Shown: in pieces, positions 16,550 to 24,980 of the stretch | Layout: every line of letters starts with the position of its first letter | How positions within the stretch are numbered: position 1 is the first letter of the stretch | From: Microbacterium hydrothermale | GTDB lineage: Bacteria; Actinomycetota; Actinomycetes; Actinomycetales; Microbacteriaceae | Direction: 5' to 3' | NCBI RefSeq assembly: GCF_004854025.1 | Contig: NZ_STGM01000005.1 | Location: forward strand, 209,260 to 273,259 | Length of the DNA stretch: 64,000 nucleotides | The notes under the pieces: model-generated | Seen by the model: the letters and a program-made list of their open reading frames with translations, nothing else | Database searches by the model: none | Told to the model about the DNA's origin: nothing | Position numbers and translations under genes: made by a program

Positions 16550-18139
16550 ATGAAACGCAGCACCCTTGTCCCGGCCGCAGCCGGGCTCGCTCTCCTCGCA
16601 CTGACACTGGCGTCGTGCGCCGCGCCGGCAGACGACGGCGGGGGCGGCGGAGGCAACGTCGTCTCGGGCGGCACGTTCGTGAAGGCGATCAGCGACGACC
16701 CGGGCGACCTCGACCCGATGAAGGCCGTCTCGCCGGACACGTTCGACGTCGTCACGGTCGCGTACGAGTCGCTCATCTACGTCACACCGGACGGCTCGTA
16801 CGAACCGTGGCTGGCCGAGAGCTGGACCGACGAGGGAACCTCCGCCACTTTCACCCTCAAAGACGGCATCACGTGCGCCGATGGTTCGGCGTTCACCGGA
16901 AAGACCGTCGCCGACAACATCAACTACAACGCCGACCCGGCGAACGCGACGTTCTCGTACGGCACTGTCATCACCGACGCCGTCTCCGCCACGGCCGAGG
17001 GCAACGTCGTCACCGTGACGAGTACCGTCAACGACCCGTTCCTCTCGATCAACATCGGCACGATCATGATGGTCTGCGATGCGGGCCTCGCCAACGTGGC
17101 GTCGTTGTCGAACACGACGAACGGCACCGGCATGTTCCAGCTGAGCGAGGCGCGTCCCGGTGACGCGTACGTGTTCACCAAGCGCGACGGCTACACGTGG
17201 GGGCCTTACGGGGTCACCAGCGACACCGCGGGGCTCCCCGACACCATCGAAGAGCGGATCGTGTCGGATCAGAGCACGGTGACCAACCTGCTGCTGTCGG
17301 GCGAGGTCAACAGCGGTGTCGTCACGGGCCCCGATCAGGATCGCCTGGAGGGTGCCGGCCTGAAGTACGCCGGCGTGCGCAATCCTGTCGGCCAGATGCT
17401 CTTCAACGAGCGCGAGGGTCGGCCCTTCTCCGACCCGCTCGTGCGCGAGGCTCTCTCGACCGCGATCAACCGCGACGAGGTCGGACCCGTGATCGCCGGC
17501 GCGACGGGGTTGCCTTCCAGCGGCCTCGTCATGAAGACGCCGCTGCTGTGCGTGCAGGACCCGCCCGGGTGGACCCTCCCCGCCACCGACCTCGACCGCG
17601 CCGGCGAACTGCTCGATCAGGCCGGCTGGGTTCTCGGTGCCGACGGCACCCGCCAGAAGAACGGCCAGCCGCTGACCGTGAAGTTCATCTACGACGCTCC
17701 CACCGCCTCGCACGCCCCGGCCGCCGAGCTGGTCAAGGAGACGTGGGACAAGCTCGGTGTGGTCACCGAACTGTCGGCGAACGACGCCGCAGCGTGGTCC
17801 GACCAGCTGTACACGAGCTTCGACTGGGACACCGGCTGGGTGCAGATCGCGCCGGGAAGCCCCGTCGTGCTCGACCTGTTCTTCGGCGGGGCGACCCCCG
17901 ACAAGGGCGGTCTGAACTTCATGTTCGTGAACAACCCCGAGTACAACGAGCTCGCCACCCAGGCCAAGACGGCGACCCCGGACACGGCGTGCGGACTGTG
18001 GCAGCAAGCCGAGAAGAAGCTCATCGATCGTTTCGACACCTTCCCGGTGATCGACAACATCCTGCCGAACTACATGAGCGGCGCGATCTTCGAGCAGCCG
18101 AACTTCCTCAACCCCACCTCGATCCGGATGCAGGGCTGA
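16550..18139 (+). CDS. Peptide-type ABC transporter substrate-binding lipoprotein (DppA/OppA family)
   Basis: A 529-residue family 5 extracellular solute-binding protein. A lipoprotein signal peptide ends in the lipobox LASC, giving a mature Cys at about residue 24. The body has the family signatures ISDDPGDLDPMKAVSPDTFDVV near 45 and DPLVREALSTAINRDEVGPVI near 295. Members bind peptides, nickel, opines or other small amides outside the membrane. AAGGAG lies 8 nt before the ATG. It starts the importer part of the operon; the DUF917, hydantoinase and M20 amidohydrolase neighbours suggest an amide or modified amino acid rather than ordinary peptides. Confidence 0.9.
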   Translation: MKRSTLVPAAAGLALLALTLASCAAPADDGGGGGGNVVSGGTFVKAISDDPGDLDPMKAVSPDTFDVVTVAYESLIYVTPDGSYEPWLAESWTDEGTSATFTLKDGITCADGSAFTGKTVADNINYNADPANATFSYGTVITDAVSATAEGNVVTVTSTVNDPFLSINIGTIMMVCDAGLANVASLSNTTNGTGMFQLSEARPGDAYVFTKRDGYTWGPYGVTSDTAGLPDTIEERIVSDQSTVTNLLLSGEVNSGVVTGPDQDRLEGAGLKYAGVRNPVGQMLFNEREGRPFSDPLVREALSTAINRDEVGPVIAGATGLPSSGLVMKTPLLCVQDPPGWTLPATDLDRAGELLDQAGWVLGADGTRQKNGQPLTVKFIYDAPTASHAPAAELVKETWDKLGVVTELSANDAAAWSDQLYTSFDWDTGWVQIAPGSPVVLDLFFGGATPDKGGLNFMFVNNPEYNELATQAKTATPDTACGLWQQAEKKLIDRFDTFPVIDNILPNYMSGAIFEQPNFLNPTSIRMQG

Positions 18140-18143
18140 GCCT

Positions 18144-19181
18144 GTGACCGCCACCCCTCCGCCCGCCGTCGCCGACCTGGCCGGCACTCCGACCGCCGCC
18201 CTCGCGGTGCGGGCGGAGGGGCGCGGCCGTCAGCTCTCCCCCCGAGCGGCCTTCCTCATCCGCCGACTGGGGCGCCTGCTCGTGTCCCTGGCCGTCGTGG
18301 TCGTCGCCTCGTTCTTCCTCGTACATCTCGTGCCTGGAGATCCGGTGCGCGCGGCTCTCGGCATCCAGGCCTCTCCCGAACTGGTCGCGGCCACCCGCGC
18401 CGAGCTCGGTCTCGACAAGCCATTGCCGCAGCAGTTCGTCGACTACGTCGCCAACCTTCTGCGCGGCGACTTCGGCGACTCGATCCGCACCGGCCGATCG
18501 GTGTCCGAGACGATCGGCCAGCGATTCCCCGCGACGGTGACCCTGGGCGTGCTGAGCTTCCTGCTCGCGCTGGTCGCGGCGCTCCCCCTCGGTATCGGAG
18601 CCGCCGTCGCGCTTCAGCGCCCGGGCCGGAAGGTCGCCGACGCTCTCATCTCGGGCGTGCTGGGTATGCTCATCGCCGTCCCCGGGTTCCTGCTCGCGGT
18701 CGGTCTGATCGCCCTGTTCGCCGTGCAGCTGCGCTGGCTTCCCGCCGCCGGGTGGGGCACACCCGAGGATGCCGTGCTCCCGGTCCTCGCGCTCGCCCTC
18801 GGCCCGATGGCCTACCTCGCGCGCATCGTGCAGGTCGAGATGTCGGGTGTACTGGGGGCGACCTACATGACCACGGCGCGGGCGAAGCGCCTGCCAGGAC
18901 GACTCATCTACCTGCGCCATGCGCTGCCGAACATCATCACCGCCTCTCTCACGGTCAGCGGGCTGCTGCTCAGCGGCATGATCGCCGGCACCGTGCTGAT
19001 CGAGACGGTCTTCGCGATCCCCGGCATGGGCGGTGTCATGGTCCCGGCGGTCGGGGCCAAGGATTACCCGATCGTCCAGGGGCTGGTCGTCGTCTACGCC
19101 CTCATCATCCTCGGCGTGAACCTCGTCGTCGATCTCATCCTCGTGACCGTCGACCCGCGGTCCTCGATCACGGAGGGCTGA
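18144..19181 (+). CDS. DppB-type ABC transporter permease
   Basis: A 345-residue permease with six predicted membrane segments, the first near residues 45-70 (LLVSLAVVVVASFFLVHLVPGDPVRAALG). The DppB/OppB N-terminal motif and the cytoplasmic EAA-type loop (YMTTARAKRLPGRLIYLRHALPNIITASLTVSG, about residues 240-275) are clear. It lacks the usual conserved EAA alanine-glycine pattern in part but is otherwise full length (families usually 305-345, here with a 35-residue polar N-terminal tail). GTG start 4 nt after the binding-protein stop. Forms the membrane channel with the permease half of the next protein. Confidence 0.9.
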   Translation: MTATPPPAVADLAGTPTAALAVRAEGRGRQLSPRAAFLIRRLGRLLVSLAVVVVASFFLVHLVPGDPVRAALGIQASPELVAATRAELGLDKPLPQQFVDYVANLLRGDFGDSIRTGRSVSETIGQRFPATVTLGVLSFLLALVAALPLGIGAAVALQRPGRKVADALISGVLGMLIAVPGFLLAVGLIALFAVQLRWLPAAGWGTPEDAVLPVLALALGPMAYLARIVQVEMSGVLGATYMTTARAKRLPGRLIYLRHALPNIITASLTVSGLLLSGMIAGTVLIETVFAIPGMGGVMVPAVGAKDYPIVQGLVVVYALIILGVNLVVDLILVTVDPRSSITEG

Positions 19182-19184
19182 TCC

Positions 19185-20957
19185 ATGACCTGGCGCTCCC
19201 GTCTGCTGTCCCCCTCGGGCATCGCCGCCGCGATCGGCGTGCTGCTCTTCCTCTTCCTCACGGTCGCGGGGCCGACGCTCTTCCTCTCCGCGGCCGAGAC
19301 CTCGAACGTGCCGGAGCGGCTGCTCGCCCCGAGCCTCGCGCACCCTTTCGGCACCGACGACCTCGGGCGCGACATCTTCGCGCGCGTGCTCGTGGCCGCC
19401 CGCGTCTCCCTGCTGCTGACCCTCGGCGCCACCGTCGTCTCGACGGTCGGAGGCATCGCGTACGGTCTCATCGCCGTGATCCTGCCGCGGCACGTCCGCC
19501 GCCTCGCGACAGGGTTCCTCGACGTGTTGCTCGCCTTCCCCTGGCTGCTGATGGTTCTCTTCTTCACCGTCATCTGGGGCGCGAGCGCCGTGACCGCCAT
19601 GTTCGCGATCGGCATCGCCGGCATCCCGTTCATGGCGCGCCTGGTCTACAACCTCGCCTCGTCGGTTTCGGGCCGCGACTATGTGCGGGCGGCTCGCGTC
19701 GTCGGCGTCGGGCCTTTCGGCATCCTGGTCCGGCACATCCTGCCCAACATCGCCAACCCGCTGTTCGTGAACGCCGCGGCCACCGCGAGCGTGACCCTGC
19801 TGTCGTTCGCCGGGCTCTCGTTCCTCGGCCTCGGCGTGCAGGCGCCCGAGTACGACTGGGGGCGACTGCTGCAGGATGGGATCACCCGTATCTACGTCAA
19901 CCCGCTCGCGGCGATCGGTCCCGGCATCGCCGTCGTGCTGGCGGGACTGGTGTTCACCTTCGTCAGTGAGGCGCTCGCTGACACCCGCGGCGGTGGGCGC
20001 TCCGCGGTGGTGCGGCGAGCCCTCGGGGCCGTCACCCCGACGCGACGGTCGGCGGCGGCGGCGGCGATCGCGCGTCCGGCGCTCGCCGCGGGAGAACCCG
20101 TCGCCGAGATCACCGACCTGCGCGTGACTTTCGGCACCGCCGACGGCGGCGAGGTCGAGCGGGTGCGCGGTGTCGGGCTGCGGATCCTCCCCGGCGAGGT
20201 CGTCGGCATCGTGGGTGAATCGGGGTCGGGCAAATCGCTCACAGCGATGGCGCTCGCGGGGCTCCTCGGTACCGATGCGCGCGTCACGACGAGCGCCCAT
20301 ACCTTCGACGGCATCGATATGACCCGACCCCTCACCGCTGCCGATCGCTCGACCCTCGGTATCGAACTCGGCATGGTGTTCCAGGACCCGCTCACCTCGC
20401 TCAACCCCGCCCTCACGATCGGCCGCCAACTGACCGAGGTTCCCGAGGTGCACCTGAAGATGTCGCGCGCGAAAGCCCGTGAGCGTGCGGCCGCGGCCCT
20501 CGAGGCCGTCGGCATCGCCGACGCGAGGCGGCGGCTGTCGCAGTATCCGCACCAATTCAGCGGGGGCATGCGCCAGCGCGCGATGATCGGTCAAGCCCTC
20601 ACCGGGCGCCCGAAGCTCATCATCGCCGACGAGCCGACGACGGCGCTCGACGTCACGGTGCAGCGCCAGGTGATGAGCGTGCTGCGCCGCGCGCAGCACG
20701 ACACGGGGGCTGCCATCGTCTTCATCTCGCACGACATCGCCCTCGTCTCGGCGTTCTGCGACCGCGTCCTCGTCATGAAGGACGGCCTGATCGTCGAAGA
20801 ACTCGACGCCCAGCGCATCCGCGAAGACGCCACGCACCCGTATTCGCGCGCGCTCATCGCGTGCCTGCCCGACATGACGTCCGACCGCACCCGCCCGCTT
20901 CCGGTGATTCCGCCGGAAGTCGCGGCATCCGCTCTCGCCGAGGAGGTGGGGGTGTGA
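19185..20957 (+). CDS. Fused DppC-type permease and DppD-type ATPase
   Basis: A 590-residue fusion. Residues 1-275 are a DppC-type permease (APSLAHPFGTDDLGRDIFARVLVAARVSL near 45-75, RAARVVGVGPFGILVRHILPNIANPL near 168). After an Ala/Arg-rich linker at about 275-305 comes a complete ABC ATPase: Walker A GESGSGKSLT near 345, Q-loop MVFQDPLTSLNPALT near 397, signature FSGGMRQRAMIG near 450, Walker B LIIADEPTTALDV near 475 and the His-switch VFISHDIALVS. This permease/ATPase fusion is a known actinobacterial variant. It enforces equal numbers of one permease and one ATPase; the second ATPase is the next gene (GTGA overlap). Confidence 0.9.
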   Translation: MTWRSRLLSPSGIAAAIGVLLFLFLTVAGPTLFLSAAETSNVPERLLAPSLAHPFGTDDLGRDIFARVLVAARVSLLLTLGATVVSTVGGIAYGLIAVILPRHVRRLATGFLDVLLAFPWLLMVLFFTVIWGASAVTAMFAIGIAGIPFMARLVYNLASSVSGRDYVRAARVVGVGPFGILVRHILPNIANPLFVNAAATASVTLLSFAGLSFLGLGVQAPEYDWGRLLQDGITRIYVNPLAAIGPGIAVVLAGLVFTFVSEALADTRGGGRSAVVRRALGAVTPTRRSAAAAAIARPALAAGEPVAEITDLRVTFGTADGGEVERVRGVGLRILPGEVVGIVGESGSGKSLTAMALAGLLGTDARVTTSAHTFDGIDMTRPLTAADRSTLGIELGMVFQDPLTSLNPALTIGRQLTEVPEVHLKMSRAKARERAAAALEAVGIADARRRLSQYPHQFSGGMRQRAMIGQALTGRPKLIIADEPTTALDVTVQRQVMSVLRRAQHDTGAAIVFISHDIALVSAFCDRVLVMKDGLIVEELDAQRIREDATHPYSRALIACLPDMTSDRTRPLPVIPPEVAASALAEEVGV

Positions 20958-21724
20958 ACGCCCTCGAGATCGACCGCCTGTCCGTCCGCTACGGCCGGAC
21001 CACCGTCGTCGACGACGTGTCGCTCGTCGTCCCCGCAGGGCGCACGCTCGGCCTCGTCGGCGAGTCGGGGTCGGGCAAGAGCACGATCGCGGCGGCGGTG
21101 GTTGGCCTGGTGCCCCCGGCGGCCGGAGAGGTGCGGGTCGGCGGGGTCGTGGCATCCGGTGGGGGCAAGTCGGCGCGGGACGCGCGCCGGCGCCTGCAAC
21201 TGGTGTTCCAGGACCCGTTCTCGGCCCTCGACCCCCGCATGAGCGTCGGCGACTCGATTGCCGAGGCTCTGCGCGCGAGCGGCCGCACGTTCTCGCGCGA
21301 CGCGCGCGTGGCGCGCGTGCGGGAGCTGCTGACGCTCGTCCACCTCGACCCCGACCGCGCCGGCGACACCCCCGCCGCGTTCTCGGGCGGGCAGCGTCAG
21401 CGGGTGACGATCGCCCGTGCGCTCGCCGGCGAGCCCCGCGTGCTCGTCGCCGACGAGGTCACGAGCGCCCTCGACGTGTCGGTTCAGGGGGCCATCCTGA
21501 ACCTCCTGCGGGAGCTGCAGGAGAACCTCGGGCTGTCGATGCTCTTCATCTCGCACAACCTCGCCGTCGTCCGTTACATCAGCGACGAGATCGCCGTCAT
21601 GCGGCACGGCCGCATCGTGGAGTCGGGCCCGACGGAGCACCTGCTCGCCGCGCCCAGCGAGCCCTACACCCTCGATCTGCTCGACGCGGTGCCCGTGCTC
21701 GGGGTGCGGATGGCAGCCGGATGA
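20954..21724 (+). CDS. DppF-type ABC transporter ATPase
   Basis: A 256-residue ATPase of the peptide/nickel importer class. Walker A is GESGSGKSTI near residue 36, the Q-loop LVFQDPFSALDPRMSVGDSI near 82, the signature FSGGQRQRVTIARAL near 144, Walker B VLVADEVTSALDVSVQ near 165, and the His-switch MLFISHNLAVVRYISD. The Walker B glutamate is followed by V rather than the usual P. It is shorter than typical DppF (about 330 residues), lacking the C-terminal oligopeptide-specificity extension. GTG start overlapping the fused permease/ATPase; its stop overlaps the M20 gene (ATGA). Confidence 0.9.
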   Translation: MNALEIDRLSVRYGRTTVVDDVSLVVPAGRTLGLVGESGSGKSTIAAAVVGLVPPAAGEVRVGGVVASGGGKSARDARRRLQLVFQDPFSALDPRMSVGDSIAEALRASGRTFSRDARVARVRELLTLVHLDPDRAGDTPAAFSGGQRQRVTIARALAGEPRVLVADEVTSALDVSVQGAILNLLRELQENLGLSMLFISHNLAVVRYISDEIAVMRHGRIVESGPTEHLLAAPSEPYTLDLLDAVPVLGVRMAAG

Positions 21725-22908
21725 ACGAGTTCACCGAGGCGGCGATCGGGCTCGTGCCCGAACTCGTCGCCGTCCGTCGCGAGCTCCATGCCGTCGCCGA
21801 GGTGGGCCTCCACCTCCCCGAGACGCAAGCGGTGCTGCAGCGCGAACTCGCCGACCTCGGGCTCGAGATCGCGACCGGCGCAGCACTGTCGTCGATCACC
21901 GCGGTGCTCCGCGGAGCGCGACCCGGGCCTGTGGTGCTGCTGCGGGCCGACATGGACGCCCTGCCCGTGACCGAGGCGACGGGCTTGCCGTTCGCCTCGC
22001 CACAGGCGACGATGCACGCGTGCGGCCACGACCTGCACATGGCCGGGCTCCTCGGGGCCGCCCGCCTGCTCGCCGCCCGGCGCGAGGAGCTCGCGGGTGC
22101 GGTGGTCTTCATGTTCCAGCCGGGCGAGGAGGGGTACGCCGGCGCGCGCCTCATGATCGAGGAAGGCGTGCTGGATGCCGCGGGCGATGCGCCCGTGGCC
22201 GCCTATGCGCTCCACGTCGACACGATGACCGACGCGGGCACGTTCGTCACCCGCCCCGGACCGATGATGGCGAGCGTGAGCGCGGCGACCGTGACCCTGC
22301 GCGGCACGGGGGGTCACGCGGCGATGCCGCACCAGGGCGTCGACCCGGTGCCCGTCGCCGCGGAACTGGTGCTGGCGGTGCAGACGTTCGGCGCCCGCCG
22401 GCTGCCGGCGACCGACCCCGCGGTGCTGTCGGTGACCGGCATCCGCAGCGACTCGGCGGCGGGCAACGTGCTCAGTGAGACGGTGACGCTCGTGCTCAAC
22501 GTGCGCGCCTTCTCGGATGCCACCCGCTCCCGCGTGCGCGACGAGCTGCCCGCTCTCCTCGCGGGCATCGCGACCGCGCACGGGTGCACGCTCGACACCG
22601 ACTGGGTCGACTCGTATCCCGTGACGGTCAATGATCCCGACGAGACGGCCGTCGTGCTCGACGGGCTGCGTTCCGCCCACGGTCCGGAGCGGGTGCGGGT
22701 GCTCGAGGCGCCGTCGCCGGCATCCGAGGACTTCGCGTACGTGCTCGAACGCGTGCCCGGCGTGCTCGTCTTCCTCGGCGTCGCGCCGGCCGCGGGGCGC
22801 GCACCGCTGCACTCCGACCGCGCGGTGTTCGACGACGCGCAGCTGGGGCTGCACGCCGCGACGCTTGCCGGGCTGGCCTGGGACCGGGTGCACCGGCACG
22901 GGCGCTGA
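21721..22908 (+). CDS. M20D-type amidohydrolase / carboxypeptidase
   Basis: A 395-residue zinc-dependent amidohydrolase of the M20D family (HipO, AbgB, IAA-amino-acid hydrolase). Metal-binding motifs are HACGHDLHMAG near residue 99, FQPGEEGYAGA near 136 and YALHVDT near 162; SEDFAYVLERVPGVLVFLG near 338 provides the final ligand region. The dimerisation domain begins VSAATVTLRGTGGHAAMPHQGVDPV near 183. Such enzymes release an amino acid from N-acyl or aryl conjugates. Translationally coupled to the ATPase gene, so it probably processes what this importer delivers. Full length, with no signal peptide, hence cytosolic. Confidence 0.9.
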   Translation: MNEFTEAAIGLVPELVAVRRELHAVAEVGLHLPETQAVLQRELADLGLEIATGAALSSITAVLRGARPGPVVLLRADMDALPVTEATGLPFASPQATMHACGHDLHMAGLLGAARLLAARREELAGAVVFMFQPGEEGYAGARLMIEEGVLDAAGDAPVAAYALHVDTMTDAGTFVTRPGPMMASVSAATVTLRGTGGHAAMPHQGVDPVPVAAELVLAVQTFGARRLPATDPAVLSVTGIRSDSAAGNVLSETVTLVLNVRAFSDATRSRVRDELPALLAGIATAHGCTLDTDWVDSYPVTVNDPDETAVVLDGLRSAHGPERVRVLEAPSPASEDFAYVLERVPGVLVFLGVAPAAGRAPLHSDRAVFDDAQLGLHAATLAGLAWDRVHRHGR

Positions 22909-22915
22909 GGTCGAC

Positions 22916-24859
22916 ATGCTCCACCCCGCCGCCGGGCCCGCCCCCGAGAACCCTTCGCGGGATAGTGCCCGCCCCGGAACCCCTCCGCCGGATATCGCGC
23001 GCCCCGGATCTCCTCTGCCCGCCGCCGCGTCGCCGCCGTCCTCTAGCAGCCCCGGAACCCCGCCGCCGGCGGCCGACCCACCGCCGGATACCGCGCGCAC
23101 ACCGGATGCCGCGCCGGCCCCGGCCGCAGGCTCCGACCCGCCGCCGCCCTCCGCCGCCGACGTCGCGGCGCTGCGTCGGCGTACCGGTGAGCTGGCCGCG
23201 CTGTACGCGAGCGCGCGCGAGCTCGCCGCGATGCGCGACGCGGATGCCGTGCTGGAACGCCTCGTCGACAGGGCGCAGGAGCTGCTCGCCGCCGACATCG
23301 CGTACCTCTCGGAGTTCGACGAGACCGACGCGACGCTGCGGGTACGCGCGACGCGCGGAACGGTGACCGCGGCCCTGCGCGGACTCGTCGTGCCCCCGGG
23401 GCGCGGTCTCGTCGGCGCCATCGCCGAGTCCCGGATGCCGCGAGCGGTGCGCCGCTACGACGTGGTCGACCCCGATCGGCACACGACGGGTATCGACGCG
23501 GCCGTCGAAGGGGAGGGCATCGTCTCGATGCTCGGCGTGCCGCTGCTGTCCGAGGACCGCGTGCTCGGCGTGCTCTTCGTCGCAGAGCGTCACGAGCGCG
23601 TGTTCGGCCCCGATGAGATCGCGCTGCTCGCCGCCCTCGCCGACCACGCCTCCGTGGTGCTCCAGACCGCCGCGGCCCTCGCCGCCGCGCAGCGGGAGGC
23701 CGAGCGCGCCCGCGCGGCCGCCGCCGACCTCACGGCCCACGTCGCCGCGCGCGACCGCGCCAACCGCGTGCACCGCGAACTCGTCGACGCGGTCCTGGCC
23801 GGGGGAGGGCTCGCGCCGGTGGCGACCGCGCTCTCGGCCGCGCTGCAGGCGCCCGTGGCGATCCTCGACGCCCCCCGCACGGTGCGCGCGGTGCACGGCG
23901 ACGCCTCCGATGCGTTCCTCGACGCGGCCCGGCGCGGCGACGGCGCGGATGCCGGTGTCTCGGTGGTCAGCCCGATCGTGGCTGGCGGTCGCGGGCTCGG
24001 GGCGATCGTCGTGGGCTCCTCGGCGCGCGAGCTCGACGACGTCGATCGGCGCACGATCGAGCGGGCCTGTCAGGTCGCGGCCCTGCTGGCCCTGTCGGAG
24101 GAGGCGGTCGCGGAGGCCGATCACCGTCAGCGCTCCGACCTGCTGGTCGACCTCGTCACCGCCTCCGCCCAGCGGCGGGCCGACGTCGCCGCGGCGCTGC
24201 GCCGTTCGGGTATCGACGAGCGGGCGCTCGGCGCGGTGACGGCGCTGGCGGTGACGGGGGAGCGCCGCGCCGCGGCCGCGCGTGCGCTCGCCCATCACCT
24301 CGGCCCGGCGGCCCTGGTCGGAGAGCTCGACGGCCTCGTGGTCGCGGCGCACGTCGCGCCGGTCGACGCGACGTCGTTCCGGCGCCTCCGCGACGCGCTC
24401 GATCTCGACATGCTCGCCGTGACCGCGGTCGCCGCACCGGGCCGGATCGCCGCCGCCGCGCGCGACGTGCGGGCCGCGGTCGCTCTCGCGCGCGCCCTCG
24501 GCCTGCGCGACGCGCTCGTCGGTGCCGACGAGCTCCTGCCCTACTCCGCCGCGATCGGCGCCGATCGACGCGCCCTCGAGGCGTTCCTCGACTCCGCGCT
24601 CGGCGCGGTGCGGCGCCACGACGCCGCGCGGGGCAGCGACCTCCTCGCGACCCTGCGCGCGTTCGTGCACCACGGCGCGAGCCCCACCCGCACGGCCCGT
24701 GCGCTGACGTTCCACACCAATACGATCCTGCAGCGCCTCGAGAAGCTCGACGCCCTGCTCGGGGCGGGGTGGCGCGACGACGAGCGCTTCTTCCGCCTGT
24801 CGATCGCCGTGCGCCTCGACGACCTGCGCGAGCGTCTGGAGCGGGACGGCGACGGATGA
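22916..24859 (+). CDS. GAF-domain PucR/CdaR-like transcriptional regulator
   Basis: A 647-residue regulator. The first 80 residues are low-complexity Pro/Ala/Asp. Residues 85-260 form a helix plus GAF sensor domain (LVDRAQELLAADIAYLSEFDE, GLVGAIAESRMPRAVRRYDV, SMLGVPLLSEDRVLGVLFVAER), followed by a coiled coil (AAALAAAQREAERARAAAADLTAHVAARDRANR). The C-terminal HTH_30 domain reads LLATLRAFVHHGASPTRTARALTFHTNTILQRLEKLDALLG. GAGG precedes the ATG at 22916, which is 7 nt after the M20 stop, so it can be made with the import genes. It probably senses a pathway intermediate and controls the HMG-CoA genes that follow. Confidence 0.85.
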   Translation: MLHPAAGPAPENPSRDSARPGTPPPDIARPGSPLPAAASPPSSSSPGTPPPAADPPPDTARTPDAAPAPAAGSDPPPPSAADVAALRRRTGELAALYASARELAAMRDADAVLERLVDRAQELLAADIAYLSEFDETDATLRVRATRGTVTAALRGLVVPPGRGLVGAIAESRMPRAVRRYDVVDPDRHTTGIDAAVEGEGIVSMLGVPLLSEDRVLGVLFVAERHERVFGPDEIALLAALADHASVVLQTAAALAAAQREAERARAAAADLTAHVAARDRANRVHRELVDAVLAGGGLAPVATALSAALQAPVAILDAPRTVRAVHGDASDAFLDAARRGDGADAGVSVVSPIVAGGRGLGAIVVGSSARELDDVDRRTIERACQVAALLALSEEAVAEADHRQRSDLLVDLVTASAQRRADVAAALRRSGIDERALGAVTALAVTGERRAAAARALAHHLGPAALVGELDGLVVAAHVAPVDATSFRRLRDALDLDMLAVTAVAAPGRIAAAARDVRAAVALARALGLRDALVGADELLPYSAAIGADRRALEAFLDSALGAVRRHDAARGSDLLATLRAFVHHGASPTRTARALTFHTNTILQRLEKLDALLGAGWRDDERFFRLSIAVRLDDLRERLERDGDG

Positions 24860-24881
24860 GACGCCCACTCCCGCGGGCGTC
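24860..24881 (+). terminator. Hairpin between regulator and HMG-CoA genes
   Basis: GACGCCC (24860-24866) pairs with GGGCGTC (24875-24881) around an 8-nt loop, directly after the regulator stop. There is no T-tract; it may be a weak terminator or attenuator. A TAGCGT box at 24923-24928 in the rest of this 121-nt gap could be the -10 of a separate promoter for the next gene. Confidence 0.5.
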
Positions 24882-24980
24882 CGATGTGTCGTGGGTCCGT
24901 ACCCCGCTGCGCGACGCCGACCTAGCGTCGAGGAGACGCCGCGGTCGACGCGGCACCCTCCCGCCCGCGAAGGAGCCCGC

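Noticed and set aside
18108..21155. A 1015-codon open frame on the minus strand, opposite the Dpp genes
   Set aside because: Shadow of the permease and ATPase genes; composition is Arg/Asp/His-rich and no family is recognisable.
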